Positions 8,333-17,834 of a stretch of DNA of 64,000 nucleotides are shown piece by piece (position 1 is the stretch's first letter; each line of letters begins with the position of its first letter). The stretch comes from Bacteroidales bacterium (GTDB lineage Bacteria; Bacteroidota; Bacteroidia; Bacteroidales; F082). Location: NCBI GenBank assembly GCA_028277395.1, contig JANQGJ010000084.1, positions 38,789 to 102,788 on the forward strand, written 5' to 3'. The notes under the pieces were generated by a model. It was not told the origin of the DNA. It searched no databases and saw nothing but the letters and a program-made list of their open reading frames with translations. A program made the position numbers and the translations under genes.

Positions 8333-10642
8333 CTATCGATATATACGTGACTTATTGAATATCAGGTACCCCAAATTTAGGAGAAAACCAAATTTACTAC
8401 CTGGTTTTTCGATATAGTTAACCGAAGCACTTATCACTGCAATTGGAGGTCGATATACAATTCTTGCCGAGCCTGTAAAATAACTATCACTAAAAACATT
8501 CCCCAAATATGCACTGTTATTTACTGTGTTCTTTTTTATTTTTTCATACGGCAGGAAATAATATCCATCAATTCTTAAATCAAATTGCTTGAAAAAATTG
8601 TAATCCAATGTTGCACCTGCTCCACCATAATTTAATGCACGGTAATTTTCAAGAAATAATGTTTTCATAACCGGTATCGGTTCGTACGGATTTGCCAGTA
8701 ACAAACTGGAAATATAATTCTCAAGTAGTGGTTTATTCGACATACCAACCTCCCCTGAAAGCCCAAAAGAAATCCTGGATGATAATTTGTGGTAATGCTG
8801 AGTTTTGAACTTTATATTATAATAACTAAAATGCTTTGTTATCTCTTCATCAGGTCTTCTACCGGAACCTTTAGTATACTTTTCATTACCTGAAAAATAA
8901 CTAAGTCCCAGATAGATATGATTACCTTTAGTAGGGTAAAGTTTTCTGTTAAGGCTGTTTAACTCATATTCTATTCCCGGAGTCAGAAAATAAAAGTTTG
9001 ACACATCAGCTGTATCTGTTCTGGTAAAATAATTATCCTGATAATATTGATAATACGCATTGATGTTACTCAAAAACAGATTCAATACACCGGTATTTCC
9101 AATAGGCATTCCGGAAGATATCTCAAAATAATTCTCATCGTTTATTATATATGCAGGAAACTGGTCTTCAAAAAAGTATCGGGCATTACTAAAGTAGTTT
9201 TTTCTTGATATTAAGAACTTATACTTCAGAGATACAGGAGTTTTTCCAGGAAACTCAATCTTTCCAACAGTAGAAAAACTATTATAAAAAGTTCCAAAAT
9301 AAGCCCCAACATTAAAATTCTTTGCTGATTTTCCTAAATAATTATAACCCAGATCTATAAATCCTTCGTTTACTCCCGAAGATGAAATATATCCTCCAAC
9401 CTGAATATTAAATGGTTCTGCCTTTTTTAATACCAGGTTAATTTCATATTTCTTTTCCTTACTATCATACTCTATTTCGGGGTATATACTTGATATGTTT
9501 TCATTTGTTATTAATCTGAAATAAAAGTCCTGAAACTTTTTAGTATTGGTAAACCGTTGTGGATTACCAATTAATTTGTGAAAATATTGCTCCTGTTTAT
9601 AATTCAACCCTGATATTCGGATATTACTCAACTCCCTGTCAGGAATTTTCGATCTGAATTTCTTACGTTTGTCGTCTTGTTTATAGCTCCTGGTATTACC
9701 AATTCGTTGCAGTATATCTCCAACTTTCTGTTGGGCTGCAACATAACCACTGTCAATATAACTTTCGATCTTCGAAAATTTGAATATTGATTCATTTCCG
9801 CTTTTACTTTCAATCACAATACCAATAGTAGAATCAACCTCAAAATCTGCTTTTGTCATCAACATGCTCTGTATTAACGAAATTGCGTTGTCAGCATTAG
9901 GTGAGGAATAGTTTTTAACAGCCTTACTTCCAATAATATAATCAGGATTAAACTCCGTTAATGCAACATCAACCGGGAAATTATCATACATTCCACCGTC
10001 AAAATATATTACATCGTTAATTTCTATTGGTCTGACGAAAAAAGGGAAAGTAATTGAAGCTCTGACAGATTTTGCAAGATTACCATCCCTGAATACAACC
10101 AGTCTGCTGGAGTCAATATCAGTTGCTACACATCTGAAAGGTATCATTAAACTATCAAAATTGTTACCGGATACAGCTGATGCACCGGCAAAATATTCCA
10201 TAAGTTTATAATCAATTTCCTTAAAGTCGTAAACATTCAATGGTATCTGTATACTAAAACCTTTATCAACGTTAAACGGAAAACTTGCAAATGATGCGTT
10301 AGGTTCATCTTCCTGATAGAAACTGGAGTTTCTAAAATTACCCTCCTTTGTAAAATTCAGGAATCTGGGGTCGGACAACAAATGTTTTATTTCGTCCGGT
10401 GAATAGCCTGCAGCATACAAACCTCCGATTAAAGCACCCATGGAGTTTCCAACAATATAATCAACCGGAATATCATTTTCCTCAAGCGCCCTTAATACAC
10501 CAATATGTGAAAAACCTTTGGCTCCACCCCCACTCAGTACAAGAGCAATTCCCTGAGTAAATCCCGTAATTGAATTAATTATAAGGAACATTAGCAGAAA
10601 GTGCTTAACCAAATATCGTTGTATTTTTATGTTTTGCATCAT
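8333..10642 (-). CDS. Patatin-like phospholipase fused to POTRA and outer-membrane barrel (PlpD type)
   Basis: The 769-residue protein has an N-terminal signal peptide (to about residue 30) and then a patatin domain: SGGGAKG oxyanion motif (37-43), GNSMG with nucleophile S67, and DGG with catalytic D215. A POTRA-like stretch lies at about 335-410, and the C-terminal half is a surface-antigen/BamA-type beta barrel. Such type Vd autotransporter-like proteins hydrolyse phospholipids from the outer membrane; whether the patatin domain stays periplasmic or is exported is not known here. Two adjacent ATG codons (10640-10642 and 10637-10639) are both possible starts. It follows the metB-like gene but is separated from it by a terminator. 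Confidence 0.88.
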   Translation of the reverse strand: MMQNIKIQRYLVKHFLLMFLIINSITGFTQGIALVLSGGGAKGFSHIGVLRALEENDIPVDYIVGNSMGALIGGLYAAGYSPDEIKHLLSDPRFLNFTKEGNFRNSSFYQEDEPNASFASFPFNVDKGFSIQIPLNVYDFKEIDYKLMEYFAGASAVSGNNFDSLMIPFRCVATDIDSSRLVVFRDGNLAKSVRASITFPFFVRPIEINDVIYFDGGMYDNFPVDVALTEFNPDYIIGSKAVKNYSSPNADNAISLIQSMLMTKADFEVDSTIGIVIESKSGNESIFKFSKIESYIDSGYVAAQQKVGDILQRIGNTRSYKQDDKRKKFRSKIPDRELSNIRISGLNYKQEQYFHKLIGNPQRFTNTKKFQDFYFRLITNENISSIYPEIEYDSKEKKYEINLVLKKAEPFNIQVGGYISSSGVNEGFIDLGYNYLGKSAKNFNVGAYFGTFYNSFSTVGKIEFPGKTPVSLKYKFLISRKNYFSNARYFFEDQFPAYIINDENYFEISSGMPIGNTGVLNLFLSNINAYYQYYQDNYFTRTDTADVSNFYFLTPGIEYELNSLNRKLYPTKGNHIYLGLSYFSGNEKYTKGSGRRPDEEITKHFSYYNIKFKTQHYHKLSSRISFGLSGEVGMSNKPLLENYISSLLLANPYEPIPVMKTLFLENYRALNYGGAGATLDYNFFKQFDLRIDGYYFLPYEKIKKNTVNNSAYLGNVFSDSYFTGSARIVYRPPIAVISASVNYIEKPGSKFGFLLNLGYLIFNKSRIYR

Positions 10643-10683
10643 TTGGGTAAAAAGACAATACGAAAATAATAAAATACAGGCAT

Positions 10684-10716
10684 AAAAAAAACCTGCTATA
10701 CCATAACAGGTTTTTT
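10684..10716 (-). terminator. Terminator of the trans-sulfuration enzyme gene
   Basis: A stem pairing 10686-10699 with 10703-10716 around a 3-base loop has one C-A mismatch that becomes a G-U wobble in minus-strand RNA. It is flanked by A/T runs. It lies just after the stop at 10733 on the minus strand. Confidence 0.8.
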
Positions 10717-10732
10717 AAAATTTTATTGCTGT

Positions 10733-11914
10733 CTAAACCTTTGACAATGCGTAATCTAAATCTGCAATTATGTCTTCAATATTTTCAATTCCTACTGACA
10801 GGCGAATCAATCCATCGCTTATGCCAGCTGTTTCTCTTGCTTCACTTGACAGTTTTGAATGAGTCATTGATGCAGGGTGTTGAATCAATGTTTCTATACC
10901 TCCAAGTGATACAGCAAGCAGAGCCAATTTAACATTATTCATAACCTTTTTCCCGGCTTCCAGTCCTCCTTTTACTCCAAATGAGATCATTGCACCCGGT
11001 CCATCCATTTGCCTGACTGCCAGTTCATATTGCGGATGAGATTTTAATCCCGGATAAAGTACCCAGTCAACTTTAGGATGAGACTCCAGAAATTCAGCAA
11101 CTTTCACTGAATTTTCCTGAGCTTTGTCGATTCGCAATGATAAGGTTTTCAACCCCCGACGAGCAAGCCATGCCTGATGTGGATCCATATTGAAACCTAC
11201 ATTAATCATAACAAATTTTAATTCATTATATAATGCCTCATCTTTTGCGACAATAATTCCTCCAACAATATCAGCATGACCATTTATGAACTTGGTCATA
11301 GAATGAAGTACAATATCTGCACCAAAATCCAATGGTCGCTGCAAATACGGGCTGCAAAATGTGTTATCAACACATACAAGGATATCATGCTTTTTGGCCA
11401 GATTTACAGCAGCTTCCAGATCAGTTATTCCCATTGTTGGATTCGCAGGAGTTTCAAGATACAACAATTTTGTATTTGGCCTGATAGCATTTTCAATTTC
11501 CTGAATATTAGTCGCATCCACAAAATCATACTCAACACCATACTTAGGGTAGAGCTTCTCCATTATTCCCCTTGAAGGGCCATAGAGTGCATTATGCCCA
11601 ATCATGTGATCTCCCTGAGATAATAATGTCAGATAAACGATGTTAACTGCTGCCATACCTGAGGCTGCTGCTATTCCTCCAAAACCATTCTCCAGATCAG
11701 CAACGGCATTTTCAAGTTCTTCAATATTCGGATTACCCAAACGTGTGTAAATATAACCTTTCTCTTCTCCCGAGAAACACCTTGCCCCATGATCTGCGTC
11801 CCTGAAACTAAAGGTTGAGGTTTGATATATTGGTGTAACTGCACTACCCTTGTCATCAGGAATATTACCGGAATGTACCAGCTTTGATGTAAATCCTTTA
11901 TTCTTTGTATCCAT
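10733..11914 (-). CDS. PLP-dependent trans-sulfuration enzyme (cystathionine gamma-synthase/lyase or methionine gamma-lyase family)
   Basis: The 393-residue Cys/Met-metabolism PLP enzyme shows YTRLGNP (56-62, contacts the PLP phosphate across the dimer), SGMAA near 85-89, Y111, VDN (D183 binds the pyridine nitrogen) and SMTKFINGH with K208 as the Schiff-base lysine. Members form or break C-S bonds in cystathionine, homocysteine or methionine. The position equivalent to the substrate-specificity Cys116 of Pseudomonas methionine gamma-lyase is Pro113 here (LYGPSR), so I do not name it a methionine gamma-lyase with confidence. There is no linked methionine biosynthesis gene to settle the direction. 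Confidence 0.85.
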   Translation of the reverse strand: MDTKNKGFTSKLVHSGNIPDDKGSAVTPIYQTSTFSFRDADHGARCFSGEEKGYIYTRLGNPNIEELENAVADLENGFGGIAAASGMAAVNIVYLTLLSQGDHMIGHNALYGPSRGIMEKLYPKYGVEYDFVDATNIQEIENAIRPNTKLLYLETPANPTMGITDLEAAVNLAKKHDILVCVDNTFCSPYLQRPLDFGADIVLHSMTKFINGHADIVGGIIVAKDEALYNELKFVMINVGFNMDPHQAWLARRGLKTLSLRIDKAQENSVKVAEFLESHPKVDWVLYPGLKSHPQYELAVRQMDGPGAMISFGVKGGLEAGKKVMNNVKLALLAVSLGGIETLIQHPASMTHSKLSSEARETAGISDGLIRLSVGIENIEDIIADLDYALSKV

Positions 11915-12047
11915 TATGTTACTATTATATTACCTTGCTAATTACAGCAGGCGATTATCTTCATTGTGTATCTGAATATCATGTACACAAAACCTGACAA
12001 TAGAATGCCGGGGTTTAAAATTAAGTTGTCTAAGAATTTGGCTCGGG

Positions 12048-12551
12048 TTAAAATGGCCAGAAATTATTATCATTCCAGATTTGTTCCTTCAGATCCTCAT
12101 TAAGATCATGTAATAATTTGTGGTGCGTTTTTTCCCAGTCGGCAAGCATCTGATACATCTCTTTTTCATTAGGATCAGTCGCAGATTCAGCACGATTTGA
12201 ATATACCTCAATTGCACGATTTTCAAAATCAATTGCTGCAGAAATAGCAGAAGCTTCAAATCCTGCAGCAGAAATCTCACTCTTTACTTTTTCCGTAAGA
12301 ATTTCAACAACAGTATCATCCTCTTCAGGTTGTTCATCAATTTTCAAAAACTGATTATTACTCGCGTAACTTTTAAACTGTTTAACTAAAAAATCAATAT
12401 GTGCATCTTCTTCTTCAGCCATCATTTCAAATATTTTTTTGGCTGACTTACTTTCACTCTGACGGGCAGCCTGAGTATAAAAAGCTTTCCCTCTGCGTTC
12501 AAGTAAAATTGCTGTTTTTAACACATCAAGTGCCAGATTACTATCTTTCAT
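12048..12551 (-). CDS. Ferritin-like/rubrerythrin-type diiron protein
   Basis: The 167-residue helical protein has two half-repeats of the ferritin-like fold. Carboxylate and histidine ligands are visible as E in LLERRGKAFY, EEEDAH in the second helix, E in DFENRAIEVY and EKTHH near the C-terminus. There is no C-terminal rubredoxin domain, as judged by the absence of CxxC pairs. Such proteins handle iron or reduce peroxide in anaerobes; the exact role is inferred from the family. It is divergent from the amgK-rapZ fusion gene, and each side has a promoter box. Confidence 0.8.
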   Translation of the reverse strand: MKDSNLALDVLKTAILLERRGKAFYTQAARQSESKSAKKIFEMMAEEEDAHIDFLVKQFKSYASNNQFLKIDEQPEEDDTVVEILTEKVKSEISAAGFEASAISAAIDFENRAIEVYSNRAESATDPNEKEMYQMLADWEKTHHKLLHDLNEDLKEQIWNDNNFWPF

Positions 12552-12573
12552 AAACTAAATGATTAAATTTGTA

Positions 12574-12581
12574 CAAATGTA
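12574..12581 (-). promoter_or_regulatory. Candidate -7 box for the ferritin-like gene
   Basis: Reads TACATTTG on the minus strand, 23 bases upstream of the ATG at 12551, predicting a short leader. No convincing -33 element was found. Confidence 0.4.
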
Positions 12582-12659
12582 GAATATTTACAAAGACCCT
12601 TGTTACTCCATAAGCATTTTTTAATGAACATCATTACTACTTTAAACACATCAATTACG

Positions 12660-12667
12660 TACATTTG
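12660..12667 (+). promoter_or_regulatory. Candidate -7 box for the amgK-rapZ/murU/addB operon
   Basis: TACATTTG ends 17 bases before the ATG at 12685. It is the same octamer as the divergent box at 12574-12581. Transcription would start about 11 bases before the ATG. Confidence 0.45.
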
Positions 12668-12684
12668 TATGAAAATGAATAATT

Positions 12685-14121
12685 ATGCCGGGTGACCATA
12701 TACGAAATATTAAAGTACTTCTTAGCGAAAACGGGTTCAGCAATAACTATCAGATAATTCCACTTCCACAATCAGGATCTGAAAGACAGTATTTCAGGAT
12801 CCTTTTTTCGGAATCCGGTGAGACTGAATGCAAGTCCGAAGACAGACCAGAATCCGTAATTGCATCATTCAACAATGATATAAGTGAGAACATAGCAAAC
12901 TATTCATTCACGCAGCATTTTCGGTCACTAGATTTAAATGTACCTGAAATAATAGCAAAAGACAGGTCATATAAATATTTCCTGATTCAGGATCTTGGCG
13001 ATGTTACATTATTTGATCTGCTGGGTAAGAAAAAGAACACAGAACTATTAAAAAAAGTAATTTCAGACCTTGTAAAATTCCAGGTAACCGGAATCAGGGA
13101 TCTTGATATTGATGTTGCATATCCGGTAAAAGAATTCAATCATCGCTCGGTTATGTGGGATCTCAACTATTTCAAGTACTATTTCATAAAACCACATAAT
13201 ATTGATTTTAATGAAAATATACTTGAGGACAATTTTATCACACTGGCAAAGGAACTGCTTAAAAGTGAATGTGATTATTTTAATTATCGTGATTTTCAAT
13301 CCCGTAATATTATGATATTGAATGATGAACCATGGTATATCGATTTTCAGGGTGGAAGAAAGGGTCCGTTACAATATGATCTGATATCTTTATTATATCA
13401 GGTAAAAGCAAACATTTCAGATGAAACCAGGGGCATGCTCCATTCCTATTATTTAAGTGAACTTAATAAGCTGGTTCCAGGAAAAGTACAGATGTTTGAA
13501 AAATACTTTTATTATTTCAGATATTTCAGATTAATGCAGGTAATGGGGGCCTATGGGTTTAGAGGAATTGTACAAAGAAAATCACATTTCTTACAAAGTA
13601 TTCCTTTGGCAATCTCATCTCTGGAGAAATTAATGTCTGAATCATCACTAATAGATAAAGTACCTGAGTTGGCTGGAGTTTTTGAACAAATAGTTAATCT
13701 GAATTATAAACGATACAACACAGAAAAAAACCTGCTTACTATCTCTGTTTCGAGCTTCTCATATAAAAAGAAAGGTATTCCGATTGACATATCAGGAAAT
13801 GGAGGTGGGCATGTTTTTGATTGCAGAAGTTTACCAAACCCGGGTCGTTATGAGACTTTAAGGGATTTTACAGGAAACGATGAACCTGTAATTACTTTTC
13901 TGAAAGATCAAAAAGAAATGATGGAATTTATCAATAATACAAAAAATATTATCGATCAAAGTGTTAATAATTACATAGCACGTAAGTTTAACGATCTTCA
14001 GGTGAACTTTGGTTGCACAGGAGGAAGGCACAGGTCTGTTTATTGCGCATCGCTTACAGCTAATTACCTCCGAAAAACCTATCCGGACACTAACGTAATT
14101 CTAACACATCATGAACTATAA
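12685..14121 (+). CDS. AmgK-like amino-sugar kinase fused to a RapZ C-terminal domain
   Basis: The 478-residue protein has two parts. Residues about 1-335 are an aminoglycoside-phosphotransferase-fold kinase: the catalytic loop NYRDFQSRNIM (D203, N208) and metal motif IDFQGG (D220) closely resemble AmgK, the anomeric N-acetylmuramate/N-acetylglucosamine kinase of peptidoglycan recycling. Residues about 352-478 match the C-terminal half of RapZ: SFSYKKKGIP, VFDCRSLPNP, and FGCTGGRHRSVY (442-453). In E. coli that domain binds glucosamine-6-phosphate and the GlmY/GlmZ small RNAs. A MurU-like gene follows 41 bp later, which supports the AmgK reading. The N-terminal P-loop domain of full RapZ is absent. 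Domain calls are firm; any regulatory coupling is inference. Confidence 0.85.
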   Translation: MPGDHIRNIKVLLSENGFSNNYQIIPLPQSGSERQYFRILFSESGETECKSEDRPESVIASFNNDISENIANYSFTQHFRSLDLNVPEIIAKDRSYKYFLIQDLGDVTLFDLLGKKKNTELLKKVISDLVKFQVTGIRDLDIDVAYPVKEFNHRSVMWDLNYFKYYFIKPHNIDFNENILEDNFITLAKELLKSECDYFNYRDFQSRNIMILNDEPWYIDFQGGRKGPLQYDLISLLYQVKANISDETRGMLHSYYLSELNKLVPGKVQMFEKYFYYFRYFRLMQVMGAYGFRGIVQRKSHFLQSIPLAISSLEKLMSESSLIDKVPELAGVFEQIVNLNYKRYNTEKNLLTISVSSFSYKKKGIPIDISGNGGGHVFDCRSLPNPGRYETLRDFTGNDEPVITFLKDQKEMMEFINNTKNIIDQSVNNYIARKFNDLQVNFGCTGGRHRSVYCASLTANYLRKTYPDTNVILTHHEL

Positions 14122-14162
14122 TGATAATTAATTATAACTAACACTAATACAAAACAGGAACA

Positions 14163-14888
14163 ATGAAAGCCGTAATATTAGCTGCAGGACTTGGTTCAAG
14201 GCTGAAGAAACTTACTAAAGATACTCCGAAAGCCCTGGTTAAAGTAAATGGCACTACTATGCTTGAATCATTAATTTTAAGACTTAAAAAGCAGGGATTT
14301 GATGAGTTTCTTATTAACATCCATCATCATGGCCTGAAAATTATTGATTATTTAACCATCAATAATAATTTTGGAGTAAATATTACTATATCAGATGAGA
14401 GAAACAAACTTCTTGATACAGGTGGTGCAATTTTAAAGGCAAAGGATTTCATTATTGGTAACGATCCTGTTTTGATTCATAATGTGGATATTATTTCTGA
14501 TTTACAATTTGATTTACTGAGGGAATACCATAATTCTAAAAATAGTATTGCAACTTTGTGTGTGAGAGAAAGAGAAACGAACAGAGGGCTGCTTTTTAAT
14601 AATAATATGCTCTTAACCGGATGGGTCAACAAGTCAAAAAATCAGTTTAAATGGGTAAAAAGTGAGCAATCATCATTTCATAATTACGCATATAGCGGAA
14701 TTTATATGATTAATCCTGATTTCATTTCTGAAATTACATTTAGAGGACAATTTTCAATAATCGACGCATGGCTAGATATTGCAGGCAGGAAAGATATTTC
14801 AGGTTACGTTGATGATTCATTGGTATGGCATGATCTGGGAACTATAGATAAGATCAATACAGTGGAGCAAAATCAGAAACTATTGTGA
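14163..14888 (+). CDS. murU: N-acetylmuramate-1-phosphate uridylyltransferase-like nucleotidyltransferase
   Basis: The 241-residue sugar-nucleotide transferase starts with the canonical LAAGLGSRLKKLTKDTPK motif, and VDIISD (D in the catalytic metal site) follows in the middle. MurU makes UDP-MurNAc from MurNAc-1-phosphate, the product of AmgK, bypassing de novo MurA/MurB synthesis. The gene directly follows the AmgK-like kinase and overlaps the next gene by 4 bp. Family members that use other sugars look alike, so the name rests mainly on the neighbour. Confidence 0.75.
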   Translation: MKAVILAAGLGSRLKKLTKDTPKALVKVNGTTMLESLILRLKKQGFDEFLINIHHHGLKIIDYLTINNNFGVNITISDERNKLLDTGGAILKAKDFIIGNDPVLIHNVDIISDLQFDLLREYHNSKNSIATLCVRERETNRGLLFNNNMLLTGWVNKSKNQFKWVKSEQSSFHNYAYSGIYMINPDFISEITFRGQFSIIDAWLDIAGRKDISGYVDDSLVWHDLGTIDKINTVEQNQKLL

Positions 14889-17722
14889 AGAAATTTATAA
14901 CAAAAATAGCAGAAACGGTTATTAATACCGATCTCAATGGTTTGCATTCAGTGGTAGTTTTACCAAACAGAAGATCAATTATTTTTATAAAGGATGAACT
15001 TAAGAAGATAAACAGGTCAAATATTTGGTTACCTGAATTTATCCCTTTTGATGAATTAATGTATAAACTGTCAGGAATTACAAAAGCTGATAACATATCA
15101 TTGAGTTTTACACTATATGATGTTTACAGTAAAATAGAAGGAAACAATTCCAGTTCTGTTGAAGAATTCCTAAACTGGGCTTCAATTATAATTTCTGATT
15201 TTAATGATATTGACGGCTCACTTGCCGGTGCCAGTGAAATTTATCACGAGTTGTCTGCAATTAAGGCTATCCAGGAATGGAATCCCGATGGTAAACCACT
15301 CACCGGGTTACAGAAAAATTATATTAGTTTCTTTAATTCCATGTACAACTACTATGTGAAATTCAATAAAACATTGAAGGAAAAGAATATTGGTTACTAT
15401 GGAATGGTATGCAGATACCTGGCAGAGAACAATAAGATTATCCGCGAAAATAACAAGTGGACGAATTTTCTTTTTGCAGGATTAAATGCCTTATCGGAAG
15501 CTGAGTTGCAAACAATTGCATATATAAAATCAAATTATAATACTGATTTTATATGGGACATTGATGAATACTACTATTCGGTTGACAGTAAACCTGTAAT
15601 TCAAAAAGAGGCAGGAAAAAATATCAAAAATATTATTGACAGATTAAAAATATCAAACCCTTTTGAAATAGAACGAAACCTGACAGAATCTAAAAAGAAT
15701 GTAAGGATAATTGGAGTTCCAAGGAATGTTGGTCAGGCAAAGTTCATTGGTCAGGAATTAGAGCATAGCAAAAACAATATTTCAGGCAATGAAGGATCAA
15801 CTGCTATTGTATTGGCAAATGAAGGACTGTTGATACAATTGTTATGTTCGTTGCCTGAACTATCAGACGAAAGTAATTCATCAGCTTACAACCTGACACT
15901 GGGTTATCCGTTAAAAAACAGTCAGGTTGAAGATTTATTCAACTCATGGATTGACATAATTATTTCATTGCGTGATAATAAAAATGTTATTGCAACCCGC
16001 GATTTATTGCATTTTTTAAATATTAATATCCTAAAAAAGCTTATTGATGTAAAAGGATCAGATATTGAAAATATCACTCAGCACATAATAAAGAATAACC
16101 TCCTTGAAATATCATTGAGTGATATTATTGACCTGATTCCCAAAAGAGAGGTACAATCTTCAAGTTTTATTTCAAAATTATTCTTAACCAGCGGGTTGTC
16201 AGATGACATCAAAGTTCTTGCCGGTTTAAAAGAAGTACTACTTGCAGGTATAGAAAAAACCAACTACTCAAATATAATATTAAGAGAACAATTACAGGCT
16301 ACCATTAATATAATTAGCAGGTTAATACTGCTTACCAGACGAAATAGGCAAGATATAAACCTTAACGTTATAAAAAAAGTTGGAAATAAACTGATAAATC
16401 AGAGCCGGATAAATTTAAAAGGTGAACCACTTACCGGTATTCAGATAATGGGCATGCTTGAAACTAGGGCATTGGATTTTGACAATATCTATATATTATC
16501 AGCAAATGAGGGAATATTGCCGGCTGAAACAAAGATTGACTCACTAATTCCATTCGATATCAGGAGAGAATTTGGACTTCCTTTACCATCCCGTACTTCA
16601 GAAATTTACTCATACCATTTTTACAGGTTATTACAGAGAGCTCAAAATATTACGATGCTTTATAATTCAGATACAGATAATTTTGGAGGAGGAGAAAAAA
16701 GCAGGTTTATACTTCAACTTGAAAATGAATTGCAAAAAGTGAATCCCATCATTAACCTGACTAAACAGATAGTTAATTCTGATATTTCGTTATCCCAGAT
16801 ATTGAGCAGGAATGACATTGACCTTGAAGTAGCAAAAAGCAATGAAATACTTTACAAGCTATCTGCCATCACCGAAACCGGATTATCTGCCTCTTTAATC
16901 AATACTTATATTTCATGTCATTTAAAATTTTACCTCTCATATTTACTAAAAATCAACACCAATACCGAAATTAAACAATCAGTTGAAGCAAATACTTTCG
17001 GTACAGCCATACATGAGGCACTCGAATATATTTACAAGCCATTTACCGGTAAGGAAATCGACAGTTCCCAATTAAAGAAGTCACTTGGCTCAGTAAGAGA
17101 AATACTGACTGATAAATTCAAGATACATTATAGCAATAAAGAGCTTTATTCCGGTAAGAATATGCTAATCTTTGAAGTTGCCTGTAATTACCTGAAAAAC
17201 TTCCTGAAATGGGATATTGTTAACACTAAGGAATACCCTACAATCCTCATAAGCACAGAATCAAAACTTACAGTAACGTTACCAATTGATGGAGAAAACA
17301 TAAATTATAAAGGGATAATTGACAGAATCGATAAAAGAATTATTGATGATAATTTTAGAATTATTGACTACAAAACAGGTAAAGTAAGCAAAACAGATCT
17401 GACATTAAAAAATACTGAAGAACTATTTTCCGATTCAAAATATGCCAAAGCCTTTCAGGTCATATATTACGCATGGCTGGCAAACAAGAATTATCCAACA
17501 GAAAAACTTGAGTCAGGAATTGTAAGTATTCGTAACATTTCAAATGGATTTATTCCGGTATTATTGAAACAACACAATGATATCAGTGAATTCTTTACTG
17601 AATTTGAGGAAAACATCATCAAAATAACTTCAGACATTCTAAACAAAGAAACAACGTTTACAAAAACGCAGGATAAAAACCAGTGCACTTGGTGTGATTA
17701 TAAGTCTGTTTGTAACAGATAG
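14885..17722 (+). CDS. AddB-like PD-(D/E)XK nuclease with iron-sulfur cluster
   Basis: The 945-residue protein has an N-terminal helicase-like region with no clear Walker A, as in AddB-type inactivated helicases, and a C-terminal RecB-type nuclease domain. Nuclease residues appear in GIIDRID and IIDYKTGK. Four cysteines placed like the AddB 4Fe-4S cluster are C678 (in YISCHLK) and C934, C937 and C943 at the C-terminus. The expected role is end processing in double-strand-break repair together with an AddA helicase, which is not in this window. The GTG start overlaps the murU stop by 4 bp, so it is translationally linked to the recycling genes. Confidence 0.8.
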   Translation: MKKFITKIAETVINTDLNGLHSVVVLPNRRSIIFIKDELKKINRSNIWLPEFIPFDELMYKLSGITKADNISLSFTLYDVYSKIEGNNSSSVEEFLNWASIIISDFNDIDGSLAGASEIYHELSAIKAIQEWNPDGKPLTGLQKNYISFFNSMYNYYVKFNKTLKEKNIGYYGMVCRYLAENNKIIRENNKWTNFLFAGLNALSEAELQTIAYIKSNYNTDFIWDIDEYYYSVDSKPVIQKEAGKNIKNIIDRLKISNPFEIERNLTESKKNVRIIGVPRNVGQAKFIGQELEHSKNNISGNEGSTAIVLANEGLLIQLLCSLPELSDESNSSAYNLTLGYPLKNSQVEDLFNSWIDIIISLRDNKNVIATRDLLHFLNINILKKLIDVKGSDIENITQHIIKNNLLEISLSDIIDLIPKREVQSSSFISKLFLTSGLSDDIKVLAGLKEVLLAGIEKTNYSNIILREQLQATINIISRLILLTRRNRQDINLNVIKKVGNKLINQSRINLKGEPLTGIQIMGMLETRALDFDNIYILSANEGILPAETKIDSLIPFDIRREFGLPLPSRTSEIYSYHFYRLLQRAQNITMLYNSDTDNFGGGEKSRFILQLENELQKVNPIINLTKQIVNSDISLSQILSRNDIDLEVAKSNEILYKLSAITETGLSASLINTYISCHLKFYLSYLLKINTNTEIKQSVEANTFGTAIHEALEYIYKPFTGKEIDSSQLKKSLGSVREILTDKFKIHYSNKELYSGKNMLIFEVACNYLKNFLKWDIVNTKEYPTILISTESKLTVTLPIDGENINYKGIIDRIDKRIIDDNFRIIDYKTGKVSKTDLTLKNTEELFSDSKYAKAFQVIYYAWLANKNYPTEKLESGIVSIRNISNGFIPVLLKQHNDISEFFTEFEENIIKITSDILNKETTFTKTQDKNQCTWCDYKSVCNR

Positions 17723-17784
17723 TAAAAATCCAATGCCTGAATTAAATAATTACACACTTGTTTTTTGATATCAACAAAATAATC

Positions 17785-17792
17785 TATTTTTG
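17785..17792 (+). promoter_or_regulatory. Candidate promoter of the sensor-kinase cluster
   Basis: TATTTTTG preceded by TTG 17 bases upstream, about 42 bases before the ATG at 17835. Spacing is slightly short of the usual 19. Confidence 0.4.
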
Positions 17793-17834
17793 CTATACTA
17801 ACGTTTATTGTTGTTATACAAATAGCACCCTACC

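Noticed and set aside
11915..12047. Possible SAM riboswitch upstream of the trans-sulfuration enzyme gene
   Set aside because: Only 133 bp lie between the genes and I could not find a conserved SAM-I or SAM-II core or a terminator/anti-terminator pair.
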